In this document: in pieces, positions 54,758 through 63,193 of the stretch
Position numbering within the stretch: position 1 is the first letter of the stretch
How the letters are laid out: every line of letters starts with the position of its first letter
Notes under the pieces: generated by a model
What the model was told of the DNA's origin: nothing
The model's database searches: none
Seen by the model: only the letters and a program-made list of their open reading frames with translations
Program-made: the position numbers and the translations under genes
Assembly: GCF_001426885.1 (NCBI RefSeq)
Contig: NZ_LMFP01000028.1
Location: 1,158,174 to 1,222,173, forward strand
Reading direction: 5' to 3'
Length of the DNA stretch: 64,000 nucleotides
DNA from: Pelomonas sp. Root1444
GTDB lineage: Bacteria > Pseudomonadota > Gammaproteobacteria > Burkholderiales > Burkholderiaceae_C

Positions 54758-55462
54758 TCAGATCGCCAGCCGCTCCCGCACGCCGTCGGCCGCCATGTCC
54801 TTGCCCCGCCCGCGCATGACGATCTCGCCGCGTTGCATCAGCAGGTATTGATCCGCCAGCTCTTCGGCGAAGTCGTAGAACTGCTCGACGAGCACGACCG
54901 ACAAACCCTTGTCGTGGGCCAGATGCTTGATGACGCGGCCGATGTCCTGGATGACGTTGGGCTGGATGCCTTCGGTCGGTTCGTCCAGCAGCAGCACCTT
55001 CGGCCCGGGCGCCAGCGCGCGGGCGATGGCGAGCTGCTGCTGCTGGCCGCCGGAGAGGTCGCCGCCGCGGCGGCCGCGCATCTTGTCCAGCACGGGGAAC
55101 AGCTCGAACAGCTCCTTGGCCAGCGGCGTGCCGGCAGGCTGGCTGGACAGGCCCATCTGCAGGTTCTCCATGACCGTGAGGCGTCCGAAGATCTCGCGGC
55201 CTTGCGGCACGTAGCCGAGGCCGGCGCGCACGCGCTGATGGGTGCGCAGCTTGTTGATGTTCTCGCCGGCCAGTGTGATGGCGCCGGACGTGATGGGCAC
55301 GACGCCCATCAGGCTCTTCAGCAGCGTCGTCTTGCCGACGCCGTTGCGGCCCAGCACGACGGTGATCTCGCCCGGCCTCAGGTCGAAGCTCAGGCCGCGC
55401 AGGATGTTGGAGCCGCCGTAGTGCTGGTGCAGTTCGGCGACCCGGAGAATTTCATCGGCCAA
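54758..55462 (-). CDS. urtE: Urea ABC transporter ATP-binding subunit UrtE
   Basis: A 234-residue LivF-like ATPase. Walker A GRNGVGKT at 38-45, Q-loop in YVPQGREIFG near 84, signature LSGGQ near 135, Walker B LLLDEPTEGIQPN near 156, and H-loop replaced by the LivF-type LVEQ. Together with UrtD it energises uptake of urea or short amides through UrtBC. Its start overlaps the urtD stop by 11 bp. Identification as urea rather than branched-chain amino acid transporter rests on the whole five-gene order and on UrtA/UrtB form. Confidence 0.92.
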   Translation of the reverse strand: MADEILRVAELHQHYGGSNILRGLSFDLRPGEITVVLGRNGVGKTTLLKSLMGVVPITSGAITLAGENINKLRTHQRVRAGLGYVPQGREIFGRLTVMENLQMGLSSQPAGTPLAKELFELFPVLDKMRGRRGGDLSGGQQQQLAIARALAPGPKVLLLDEPTEGIQPNVIQDIGRVIKHLAHDKGLSVVLVEQFYDFAEELADQYLLMQRGEIVMRGRGKDMAADGVRERLAI

Positions 55463-56285
55463 GGTACACCTCGATCACTTTCTCGTCGGACTGCACAGTG
55501 GCCATCGTCCCTTCGGCCAGCGTCTTGCCCTCATGCAGCACCGTGACCGTGCGGTGCGCGCCGGCCAGCGCCGCGACGAAGTTCATGTCGTGCTCGACGA
55601 CGACCAGCGAATGCTGCCCTTCCAGGCTCAGGAACAGCTCCGCCGTGCGCTCGGTCTCCTCGTCGGTCATGCCGGCGACGGGCTCGTCCAGCAGCAGCAG
55701 CTTGGGGTCCTGCGCCAGCAGCATGCCGATCTCCAGCCACTGCTTCTGGCCGTGGCTCAGCAGGCCGGCGACGCGCTCGCGCTCGTCGGCCAGGTGCACG
55801 GTCTTCAACAGTTCGCCGAGGCGGTCGCGCTGTTCCCCACTCAACTTCGCCCGCATCGCGAAACGCGCGCGGCGGTCGCCGGCCAGCGCCAGCTCCAGGT
55901 TCTCGGCCACCGTCAGCGCCTCGAACACCGTCGGCTTCTGGAACTTGCGGCCGATGCCGGCGCGCGCGATCTGCTGCTCGTTCATCGTGCGCAGGTCGAG
56001 GTTGCTGCCGAAGTAGATGCGGCCGCTGTCGGGCCGGGTCTTGCCGGTGATGCAGTCCATCGTGGTCGTCTTGCCGGCGCCGTTGGGGCCGATGACGCAG
56101 CGCAGTTCGCCCACGCCGACCGTGAAGCTCAGGCCACCGAGCGCCTGGAAACCGTCGAAAGCGACCTTGAGGTCTTCGACGTACAGGGCCACACCCTGGT
56201 TGAAGACGGGCTCGCCCGAGGTCGCGATGCGGGTCAGCGCGCGGGCGTGGGCTTCTGCGCCCGCTTCGAGGAGTTCCGGAGTCAT
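55452..56285 (-). CDS. urtD: Urea ABC transporter ATP-binding subunit UrtD
   Basis: A 277-residue LivG-like ATPase from ATG 56285 (MTPELLEAGAEAHAR). Walker A GPNGAGKT at 66-73, GRKFQKPTVFEALTVAENLELAL near 112, signature LLSHGQKQWLEIGMLL (LSHGQ variant normal for this family), Walker B LLLDEPVAGMTDEETER and H-switch VVEHD. The start overlaps the urtC stop by 4 bp, and a 30-residue N-terminal extension precedes the ABC core. Confidence 0.93.
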   Translation of the reverse strand: MTPELLEAGAEAHARALTRIATSGEPVFNQGVALYVEDLKVAFDGFQALGGLSFTVGVGELRCVIGPNGAGKTTTMDCITGKTRPDSGRIYFGSNLDLRTMNEQQIARAGIGRKFQKPTVFEALTVAENLELALAGDRRARFAMRAKLSGEQRDRLGELLKTVHLADERERVAGLLSHGQKQWLEIGMLLAQDPKLLLLDEPVAGMTDEETERTAELFLSLEGQHSLVVVEHDMNFVAALAGAHRTVTVLHEGKTLAEGTMATVQSDEKVIEVYLGR

Positions 56286-57334
56286 TTCTTGAACCTCTTC
56301 GCCAGGCCCATCAGGCCTTGCGGCAGGAACAGCGTCACCGCGATGAAGAGCGCGCCCAGCACGTAGAGCCAGCCTTCCGGCCACACGGCCGTGAAGACCG
56401 ACTTGGTGCCGTTGACGAAGAAGGCGCCGATCACCGGCCCGATCAACGTGCCGCGGCCGCCGACCGCCGCCCAGATGGCCATCTCGATGCTGGCGGCCGG
56501 GCTCATTTCGCCGGGGTTGATGATGCCGACCTGCGGCACGTACAGCGCGCCGGCCAGCGCGCACATCACCGCGGAGATGACATAGGCGCTGAGCTTGAAG
56601 GCCACCGGGTCGTAGCCGAGGAAGCGCACGCGGCCCTCGGCATCGCGGATGGCCTGCAGGATGCGGCCCCAGCGGCTTTGCGTCAGCGCACGGGCGACGA
56701 GGTAGCAGGCGATCAATGCCAGGCCGCTGGCCACGCACAGGCCGACCTTCATGCCCGGCGTGTTCAGCGGCATGCCGGCGATGCGCTTGAAGTCGGTGAA
56801 GCCGTTGTTGCCGCCGAAGCCCGTCTCGTTGCGGAAGAACAGCAGCATGGCGGCCACCGTGAGCGCCTGCGTGATGATGGAGAAATACACGCCCTGGATG
56901 CGCGAGCGGAACGCGAAGTAGCCGAACACCGCGGCCAGCAGGCCGGGTACCGCGAGCGCCAGGATGATCTGGCCGACCAGCGAGTCGCTTAAGCCCCAGT
57001 GCCAGGGCAGCTCCTTCCAGTTCAGGAACACCATGAAGTCCGGCAAGTCCGACTGGTACTGCCCTTCGCGGCCGATCTGGCGCATCAGGTACATGCCCAT
57101 GCCGTAGCCGCCGAGCGCGAAGAACAGCCCGTGGCCCAGCGACAGGATGCCGCCGAAGCCCCAGATCAGGTCCAGCGCCAGCGCGCAGATGGCGAAGCAC
57201 AGGAACTTGCCGAGCAGGCCCACGTAGAACTCGCTGAGGTGCAGCGCATGGCCGGGCGGGAAGGCCAGGTGCAGCAGCGGCACAAGCAGCAGCGTGATCG
57301 CGATGGCGATGGCGATGAGTGCGGTGCGCTTCAT
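56282..57334 (-). CDS. urtC: Urea ABC transporter permease UrtC
   Basis: A 350-residue LivM-like permease from ATG 57334 with about 9-10 TM spans. Characteristic LDLIWGFGGILSLGHGLFFALGGYGMGMYLMRQIG near 60-90 and the EAA-like coupling loop region AIRDAEGRVRFLGYDPVAFKLSAYVISA near 230-255. Starts within the urtB stop (4-bp overlap). Part of urtABCDE. Confidence 0.93.
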   Translation of the reverse strand: MKRTALIAIAIAITLLLVPLLHLAFPPGHALHLSEFYVGLLGKFLCFAICALALDLIWGFGGILSLGHGLFFALGGYGMGMYLMRQIGREGQYQSDLPDFMVFLNWKELPWHWGLSDSLVGQIILALAVPGLLAAVFGYFAFRSRIQGVYFSIITQALTVAAMLLFFRNETGFGGNNGFTDFKRIAGMPLNTPGMKVGLCVASGLALIACYLVARALTQSRWGRILQAIRDAEGRVRFLGYDPVAFKLSAYVISAVMCALAGALYVPQVGIINPGEMSPAASIEMAIWAAVGGRGTLIGPVIGAFFVNGTKSVFTAVWPEGWLYVLGALFIAVTLFLPQGLMGLAKRFKK

Positions 57335-58872
57335 TCGACGCTCCGGCCTTTGAGTGCGAACAGGCCTTGCGGCTTCTTCTGGATGACGAGGACGAGCAGC
57401 AGCAGCAGCGCGATCTTGGCGAGCACGGCGCCCTGCCAGCCTTCGAGCAACTTGGACAGCACGCCCAGGCCCAGGCCGGCGTAGACGGTGCCGGCCAGTT
57501 GGCCGACGCCGCCGAGCACGACCACCATGAAGGCGTCGACGATGTAGCTCTGGCCGAGGTCGGGGCCGACGTTGCCGATCTGGCTCAAGGCACAGCCGGC
57601 CAGGCCCGCGATGCCCGAGCCGAGTGCGAAGGCCATGGTGTCGACCTTGGCCGTGTTGACGCCCACGCAGGCGGCCATGCGGCGGTTTTGCGTGACGCCG
57701 CGCACCATCAGGCCCAGGCGCGTCCTGGCGAGCAGCAGCGCCATGCCGACCAGCACCAGGGCCGCGAAGCCGAGGATGGCCAGGCGGTTGTAGGGCAGCG
57801 TCAGGTTGGGCAGCAGCGCCCAGCCGCCGGACAGCCACGTGGGGTTCTCCACCGCGACGTTCTGCGCCCCGAACAGCGAGCGCACCGCCTGCATCAGCAC
57901 CAGCGAGATGCCCCAGGTGGCCAGCAGCGTCTCCAGCGGCCGGCCGTAGAGCCAGCGGATGACGGTGCGCTCCATCGCCGCGCCGACGAGGGCGGCGGCC
58001 AGGAAGCTGGCCGGCAGCGCGACCCAGAGGTAGTAGTCGAAGGCCCCGGGCGCCCAGGCACGGAAGGCCTGCTGCACACAGTAGGTGGCGTAGGCGCCGA
58101 CCATCAGCAGCTCGCCGTGCGCCATGTTGATGACGCCCATCAGGCCGTAGGTGATGGCCAGGCCCAACGCGACAAGCAAGAGCACAGAGCCGAGGCTCAG
58201 GCCGGAGAACAGCAGTTGCGCGCGCTCGCCCCAGGCGAGGCGGTCGCCGATGGCGTCGATGGCCTTGCGCATCTCGGCCTTGGCTGCATCGTCGGTCTCG
58301 CCGCCCATGCGCTCCAGCAGCAGGGCGCGCGTGGCAGGGTCGGCACTGCCGGCCAGTTCGGTCGCGGCTGCGCGACGTTGCGCCGCGTCGGTGGACGAGA
58401 GCTTGGCGCCGGCCACCAGCGCACCGAGGTTGGCGCGCAGTTCGGCATCGGTCTCTGCGGCGAGCGCCTTCTCCAGCAGCGGCAGTTTGGACGCATCCGC
58501 GTCATCACGCAAAGTGCCCAACGCCTTGGCGCGTGTCGCCCGGTCGGTGGACAGCAAGTCCAGCCCCGCCAGCGCGGAGTCGATCTCGCGTCGCATGCGG
58601 TTGTTCAGCATCGGCTCTTCGGTGTCGGCAGGCGCTGTCGCACCTTCGGCGATGACGAGCGCCTGTCCACCTTTGACCCGCACACGGCCGTCCTGCAGCG
58701 CGCGCAGGAACGGCCCGAGCGATTCATCACCCGCCGCGAGCGCCTGCTGCAACGCCGCCACGCGGTCGTCGCTGTCGCCTGCGGCGATGCGATTGGCCAG
58801 CTCGGGCGGCAATGCCCAAGCCGACCAGCCGCTCAACGCGAGCAGACATCCCAACAAAAGTCGTTTGATCAT
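57331..58872 (-). CDS. urtB: Urea ABC transporter permease UrtB
   Basis: A 513-residue LivH-like permease from ATG 58872 (MIKRLLLGCLLALSGWSAWALPPE, signal peptide). An earlier in-frame start at 58890 is possible. As in urea-type UrtB proteins, a periplasmic N-terminal domain of about 190 residues, rich in Ala/Asp helices (ALQQALAAGDESLG, LLEKALAAETDAELR), precedes the TM core beginning near 225 (LFSGLSLGSVLLLVALGLAITYGLMGVINMAHGELLM). This extension helps distinguish it from plain LivH. Transcribed 130 bp after urtA. Confidence 0.93.
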   Translation of the reverse strand: MIKRLLLGCLLALSGWSAWALPPELANRIAAGDSDDRVAALQQALAAGDESLGPFLRALQDGRVRVKGGQALVIAEGATAPADTEEPMLNNRMRREIDSALAGLDLLSTDRATRAKALGTLRDDADASKLPLLEKALAAETDAELRANLGALVAGAKLSSTDAAQRRAAATELAGSADPATRALLLERMGGETDDAAKAEMRKAIDAIGDRLAWGERAQLLFSGLSLGSVLLLVALGLAITYGLMGVINMAHGELLMVGAYATYCVQQAFRAWAPGAFDYYLWVALPASFLAAALVGAAMERTVIRWLYGRPLETLLATWGISLVLMQAVRSLFGAQNVAVENPTWLSGGWALLPNLTLPYNRLAILGFAALVLVGMALLLARTRLGLMVRGVTQNRRMAACVGVNTAKVDTMAFALGSGIAGLAGCALSQIGNVGPDLGQSYIVDAFMVVVLGGVGQLAGTVYAGLGLGVLSKLLEGWQGAVLAKIALLLLLVLVIQKKPQGLFALKGRSVE

Positions 58873-58890
58873 GAAGATCCAGACGAACAC

Positions 58891-59001
58891 AAATCAACGC
58901 CGTGCCATGCACGTGCGCTCCTCCGACAAGCACCGCCCGACCCGGCTAGGCCGGACGGACGGTGTCGCCCCCTCTCGGGGGCGCCGCAGCTTCGCCGCGG
59001 C
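58891..59001 (-). other. urtA-urtB spacer
   Basis: About 110-130 bp between urtA and urtB. GC-rich with no gene; I see no clear terminator. Spacing is long for an operon and may carry mRNA processing or differential-expression signals, as is common after periplasmic-binding-protein genes. Confidence 0.4.
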
Positions 59002-60252
59002 TTACTTCGTCGGTTCGTCCTTCTTGCCCTTGTTCTCGGGGATGTAGGGGCTCCACGGCTGGGCCTTGACCGGGCCGGGCGTCTTCCACACCACGTTGAA
59101 CTGGCCGTCCGCCTTCACTTCGCCGATGAAGACCGACTTGTGCAGGTGGTGGTTCTTCTCGTCCATCTTGGACGTGATGCCCGACGGCGCCGTGAAGGTC
59201 TGGCCGGCCATGGCGGCGATGACCTTGTCGGTGTCGGTGCTGCCGGCCTTCTTGACCGCCTGGGCCCACATGTTGATGCCGATGTAGGTGGCTTCCATCG
59301 GGTCGTTGGTCAGCGGCTTGTCCTTGTGACCGGCGATGCCCTTGGCCTTGGCGTAGTCGCTCCACTTCTTGATGAAGGCGTCGTTGGCCGGCGCCTTGAT
59401 GGACATGAAGTAGTTCCATGCGGCCAGGTGGCCCTGCAGCGGCTTGGTGTCCACGCCGCGCAGCTCTTCCTCACCCACGGAGAAGGCCACGACCGGCACG
59501 TCCGTCGCCTTCAGGCCCTGGTTGCCCAGCTCCTTGTAGAAGGGCACGTTGGAGTCGCCGTTGATGGTCGACACGACGGCCGTCTTCTTGCCCTCGGCGG
59601 CAAACTTCTTGATCTTGGCGATGATGCTCTGGTAGTCCGCGTGGCCGAAGGGGGTGTAGTCCTCCATGATGTCGGCGTCGGGGATGCCCTTGCTCTTCAG
59701 GAAGGCGCGCAGGATCTTGTTGGTCGTGCGCGGATAGACGTAGTCGGTGCCCAGCAGCACGAAGCGCTTGGCGCCGCCGCCGTCCTTGCTCATCAGGTAC
59801 TCGACGGCGGGGATGGCCTGCTGGTTGGGCGCGGCACCCGTGTAGAACACGTTCTTGCTCAGCTCTTCGCCCTCGTACTGCACCGGGTAGAACAGCAGCG
59901 AGTTGGTCTGCTCGAACACCGGCAGCACCGACTTGCGGCTGACCGACGTCCAGCAGCCGAACACGACGGCGACCTTGTCCTGCGAGATGAGCTGCTTGGC
60001 CTTCTCGGCGAACAGCGGCCAGTTGGAGGCCGGGTCGACGACGACCGGCTCCAGCTTCTTGCCGAGCAGGCCGCCCTTGGCGTTGATCTCGTCGATGGCC
60101 ATCAGCACGGTGTCCTTCAACACCGTCTCGGAGATGGCCATGGTGCCGGACAGCGAATGCAGCACGCCGACCTTGATGGTGTCGGCGGCAAAGGCGGCGT
60201 GGGGAAGCAGGGCGGCGGCGGTGGCCAGGGCAAGTGCGGAACGGCGAAGCAT
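59002..60252 (-). CDS. urtA: Urea ABC transporter substrate-binding protein UrtA
   Basis: A 416-residue periplasmic binding protein. ATG 60252 follows a perfect GGAGGA 6 bases upstream and begins a signal peptide (MLRRSALALATAAALLPHAAFAA). The mature protein shows DTIKVGVLHSLSGTMAISETVLKDTVLMAIDEINAKGG and FGCWTSVSRKSVLPVFEQTNSLLFYPVQYEGEE, matching the urea/short-amide UrtA/FmdD group of Peripla_BP_5. Head of urtABCDE, transcribed from a sigma-54 promoter about 50 bp upstream. Probably used when nitrogen is limiting. Confidence 0.95.
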   Translation of the reverse strand: MLRRSALALATAAALLPHAAFAADTIKVGVLHSLSGTMAISETVLKDTVLMAIDEINAKGGLLGKKLEPVVVDPASNWPLFAEKAKQLISQDKVAVVFGCWTSVSRKSVLPVFEQTNSLLFYPVQYEGEELSKNVFYTGAAPNQQAIPAVEYLMSKDGGGAKRFVLLGTDYVYPRTTNKILRAFLKSKGIPDADIMEDYTPFGHADYQSIIAKIKKFAAEGKKTAVVSTINGDSNVPFYKELGNQGLKATDVPVVAFSVGEEELRGVDTKPLQGHLAAWNYFMSIKAPANDAFIKKWSDYAKAKGIAGHKDKPLTNDPMEATYIGINMWAQAVKKAGSTDTDKVIAAMAGQTFTAPSGITSKMDEKNHHLHKSVFIGEVKADGQFNVVWKTPGPVKAQPWSPYIPENKGKKDEPTK

Positions 60253-60304
60253 CGGGAGTCCTCCGGGTTGGATGTGAGGGGGTCGTACAGCCGAAGCCAG
60301 GAGC

Positions 60305-60319
60305 GCAAGCCTCGTGCCA
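60305..60319 (-). promoter_or_regulatory. Sigma-54 promoter of urtABCDE
   Basis: On the minus strand TGGCACG-AGGC-TTGC matches the RpoN consensus TGGCACG-N4-TTGC at every defined position. It points toward urtA, about 50 bp from the ATG, predicting a start site near 60294. Nitrogen control by NtrC is the expected mode. Confidence 0.85.
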
Positions 60320-60390
60320 GCTCCGTGCACTTCGTCACATCCCTGCGCGGCCGCCGCCGGCCGCACGTTTCTGGATCACCCTGAGCCCGT

Positions 60391-60411
60391 AAAGGTGCGC
60401 GTCGCACCTTT
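60391..60411 (-). terminator. Inverted repeat between fahA and urtA
   Basis: AAAGGTGCG/CGCACCTTT, 9-bp perfect arms with a 3-base spacer, 62 bp after the fahA stop and about 107 bp upstream of the sigma-54 start site. It could be the bidirectional terminator of the hmgA-fahA operon or an activator site for urtA. The half-site orientation and spacing do not match a standard NtrC box. Confidence 0.5.
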
Positions 60412-60472
60412 GGTGTACCGCAACATTCCGCTGGCGCACAAAAACGAGCCAGCCACGCCCCGCTTTGTGGCC

Positions 60473-61708
60473 TCAGCGGGCCGGCAGGATGACGCCGTCG
60501 CAGGCGCCGAAGCCGATGCGGCGGTATCCGGGTTTCTCCGCAAAGGCGCGCAGGCCGAGCTGGTCGCCGTCCTGCATGAAGGTGCGCTGCTCGCCGTTCG
60601 GCAGCGTGAGAGGCTGCTTCCCGCCACCGGTCAATTCCAGCAGCGAGCCGGCTTCCTCCGGCTCGGGGCCGCTGAGGGTGCCGGTGCCCAGCAGGTCGCC
60701 GGGCTGCAGGTTGCAGCCGTTGCTGGCGTGGTGGGTCAGCATCTGCGCGAGCGACCAGTAGGCGTGGCGCAGGTTGGAGCGCGACAGGCGGGTCGGCTCG
60801 GCCATGCCCGGCGTCTTGAACCAGATCTCCAGCTCGATGTCGTAGGCAGCGCCCGCACGGTGGGCCGGCGAGTCCAGATAGGGCAGCGGCTGCGGGTCGC
60901 CCACGGGCCGCATGAACGGGATGCGGAAGGGCTCCAACGCCTCCATCGTGACGATCCACGGCGAGATGGTCGTGCCGAAATTTTTCGCGAGGAAGGGGCC
61001 TAGCGGCTGGTACTCCCAGGGCTGGATGTCCCGGGCCGACCAGTCGTTGAGCAGCGTCAGGCCGAAGGCGTGCTCGTCGGCCTCGTCGATGCCGAAGGGC
61101 TCGCCCAGCGCATTGCCGGGGCCGACGAACAGGCCCAGCTCCAGTTCGCAGTCGATGCGCGCACTGGGCTTGAAGACCGGCATGTCGGCGTCCGGCGGCT
61201 TGACCTGGCCCTTGGGGCGGCGCAGCGGCGTGCCGCTGACCACGATGGAGCTGCTGCGGCCGTGGTAGCCGATGGGCACCCATTGGTAGTTGGGCAATAA
61301 CGGGTTGTCCGGGCGGAACAGCTTGCCGATGGCGCGGGCGTGGTGGATGCCGGTGTAGAAGTCGGTGTAGTCGCCGATGCGGCAGGGCACGGTGTATTCC
61401 GCGGCGGCCTGCGGCACGAGTTCCAGCTCGGGCGCACCGACCTTCAGCGTGTCGAAGAGACGGTGGCGCAGTGCCCGCCGCTCGCTGCTGGAGCGGGCCA
61501 TCAGCGCATTCAGGTCGGTGATGCCCCAGCCGGTCAGGTCCAGGATCTGGTCGCCAATGCCCACGCCGATACGGAAAGGCTCCAGCGTGCCGGCACGGCG
61601 GAAGGAACAGAACGGCAGGTTCTGCAGCGGGAAATCGGTGGCCGGGTCGTTGGCCGAGGCAACCCAGGAGCAGGCCGCGGCGTCGTGGGTGTGGTCGATC
61701 ATGCTCAT
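60473..61708 (-). CDS. fahA: Fumarylacetoacetase
   Basis: A 411-residue fumarylacetoacetate hydrolase, last step of homogentisate/tyrosine degradation yielding fumarate and acetoacetate. Start ATG 61708 (MSMIDHTHDAAACSW) overlaps the hmgA stop by 4 bp. N-terminal SH3-like domain (about 1-115), then catalytic domain with DYTDFYTGIHHARAIG (metal-binding Asp/His), YHGRSSSIVVSG, DCELELGLFVG (metal-ligand glutamates) and LLNDWSARDIQPWEYQPLGPFLAKNFGTTISPWIV. Length agrees with the family. Confidence 0.96.
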   Translation of the reverse strand: MSMIDHTHDAAACSWVASANDPATDFPLQNLPFCSFRRAGTLEPFRIGVGIGDQILDLTGWGITDLNALMARSSSERRALRHRLFDTLKVGAPELELVPQAAAEYTVPCRIGDYTDFYTGIHHARAIGKLFRPDNPLLPNYQWVPIGYHGRSSSIVVSGTPLRRPKGQVKPPDADMPVFKPSARIDCELELGLFVGPGNALGEPFGIDEADEHAFGLTLLNDWSARDIQPWEYQPLGPFLAKNFGTTISPWIVTMEALEPFRIPFMRPVGDPQPLPYLDSPAHRAGAAYDIELEIWFKTPGMAEPTRLSRSNLRHAYWSLAQMLTHHASNGCNLQPGDLLGTGTLSGPEPEEAGSLLELTGGGKQPLTLPNGEQRTFMQDGDQLGLRAFAEKPGYRRIGFGACDGVILPAR

Positions 61709-62988
61709 GCTTTGAATTCGTCCTTCAGGCCTTGCCAGCAGCTGGCATAGGTCGTCTCCAGCGGTGCGCCCTTGAGCGCCCAGCTCGTGGGCTTCAACGG
61801 CCAACGCGTCTCGAACATGAAGGCCAGCGTCTGGTCCAGCTTGTGCGGCGTCAGCTCCGCGCCGCTGGCCTTGTCAAAGGCCTCGGTGTCGGGGCCGTGC
61901 GGCACGTGGCTGTTGTGCAGGCTGGCGCCACCGGGCTTGAAGCCCTCGGGCTTGGCGTCGTACTGGCCCAGCACCAGGCCCATGAACTCGCTCATCACGT
62001 TGCGGTGGTACCAGGGCGGGCGGAAGGTGTCCTCGGCCACCATCCAGCGCGGCGGGAAGATGACGAAGTCGACGTTAGCCCAGCCGGGCGTGTCGCTCGG
62101 GCTGGTCAGCACCGTGAAGATGCTGGGGTCGGGGTGGTCGAAGCTGACGGTGTTGATCGTCATGAAGCGCGCCGTGTCGTAGCGGTAGGGCGCGAGGTTG
62201 CCATGCCAGGCGACGACGTTGAAAGGGCTGTGGGCCTGCGTGGCGCGCCAGAGCTTGCCGCCATAGCGCTTGACGATCTCGTAGGCGCCCTCCTCCGTTT
62301 CAAACCACGCCACGGGCGCCTCGAAGTCCCGCGGGTTGGCCAGGCCGTTGGAGCCGATGGGGCCCAGCTCGGGCAGGCGCAAGGCCGCGCCATGGTTCTC
62401 GCAGACGTAGCCGCGGGCGGGCACGTCCAGCGGGTCGACCTTGAACGCCAGGCCGCGCGGCAGCAGCGCGATGGAGCCAGGCGCGACTTCGAGGCGGCCC
62501 AGCTCGGTCGTGACGAGCAGGCGGCCCTGTTGCGGCACCAGCAGCATCTCGGCGTCGGCATTGACGAGCGCGCGCCGGCCCATGGATCGGTGCGCGACAT
62601 AGGCCAGCGCGGCCATGCCCTGGATGCCCACCTCGCCGTTGACGGCGTAGCTGCGCAGCCCGTCGACGAAATCGCCATCGCCCTGCAGCGGCGTCGGCCC
62701 CCAGCGCAGCGGGTCGGGCGAAGCGCAGTCGCCTTCGGCGGCGCCGCTCTTCCAATGCGCATGCGCCAGCGGTGCGTAGCCACCGACGACGACCGATGGC
62801 CGGCGGCGGTACATCCAGGTGCGCTGGTTGTCGGCGCGCGGCGCGGTGAAGGCGCTGCCGGACAGCAGCTCGGCGTACAGCCCATGCGGCGCGCGCTGCG
62901 GGCTGTTTCGGCCGATGGGCAGCGCGCCGGGCACGGCCTCGCAGCTGTGTTGGTTGCCGAAGCCGGTCAGGTAGTGGAGGTCAGTCAT
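61705..62988 (-). CDS. hmgA: Homogentisate 1,2-dioxygenase
   Basis: A 427-residue Fe(II) ring-cleaving dioxygenase converting homogentisate to maleylacetoacetate. Begins MTDLHYLTGFGNQHSCEAVPGALP, the family start. Iron ligands are visible in RPPWYHRNVMSEFMG (His and Glu) and HNSHVPHGPD (His). fahA overlaps it by 4 bp, and the DUF2783 gene upstream overlaps its start by 8 bp, so the three are translationally coupled. No maleylacetoacetate isomerase (maiA) is visible in the window. Confidence 0.97.
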   Translation of the reverse strand: MTDLHYLTGFGNQHSCEAVPGALPIGRNSPQRAPHGLYAELLSGSAFTAPRADNQRTWMYRRRPSVVVGGYAPLAHAHWKSGAAEGDCASPDPLRWGPTPLQGDGDFVDGLRSYAVNGEVGIQGMAALAYVAHRSMGRRALVNADAEMLLVPQQGRLLVTTELGRLEVAPGSIALLPRGLAFKVDPLDVPARGYVCENHGAALRLPELGPIGSNGLANPRDFEAPVAWFETEEGAYEIVKRYGGKLWRATQAHSPFNVVAWHGNLAPYRYDTARFMTINTVSFDHPDPSIFTVLTSPSDTPGWANVDFVIFPPRWMVAEDTFRPPWYHRNVMSEFMGLVLGQYDAKPEGFKPGGASLHNSHVPHGPDTEAFDKASGAELTPHKLDQTLAFMFETRWPLKPTSWALKGAPLETTYASCWQGLKDEFKA

Positions 62989-63193
62989 GGTGTTCGTGGG
63001 CCAACGCGAAGGCTTGCGTGAGCACTTCGCGGTCGCCGATGTGGTTGCACAAGATGAGCGTCAGCCGCGTGAGCCAGTCGGCCGCCGCCTCGTCGCTCAG
63101 GCCGGCCTGGGCGGCGATCAGCTCGGCGTAGAAGGCGTCCGCCCCTTCAGATGGGTTCGGCCCGAAATTTGGGGTCAGGTTCAATTTACTCAT
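62981..63193 (-). CDS. DUF2783 small protein
   Basis: A 70-residue DUF2783 protein. Start at ATG 63193 (MSKLNLTPNFGPNPSEGADAF). Helical sequence follows (FYAELIAAQAGLSDEAAADWLTRLTLILCNHIGD) with no catalytic motif. DUF2783 genes recur next to FAD monooxygenases of aromatic degradation, which fits its position between the monooxygenase and hmgA; role unknown. Overlaps both neighbours by 8 bp. Confidence 0.82.
   Translation of the reverse strand: MSKLNLTPNFGPNPSEGADAFYAELIAAQAGLSDEAAADWLTRLTLILCNHIGDREVLTQAFALAHEHHD

Noticed and set aside
60391-60416. NtrC box upstream of the sigma-54 promoter
   Set aside because: GCACC and GGTG half-sites are present, but with a 3-base gap rather than the usual 5; the main inverted repeat is in the opposite orientation.
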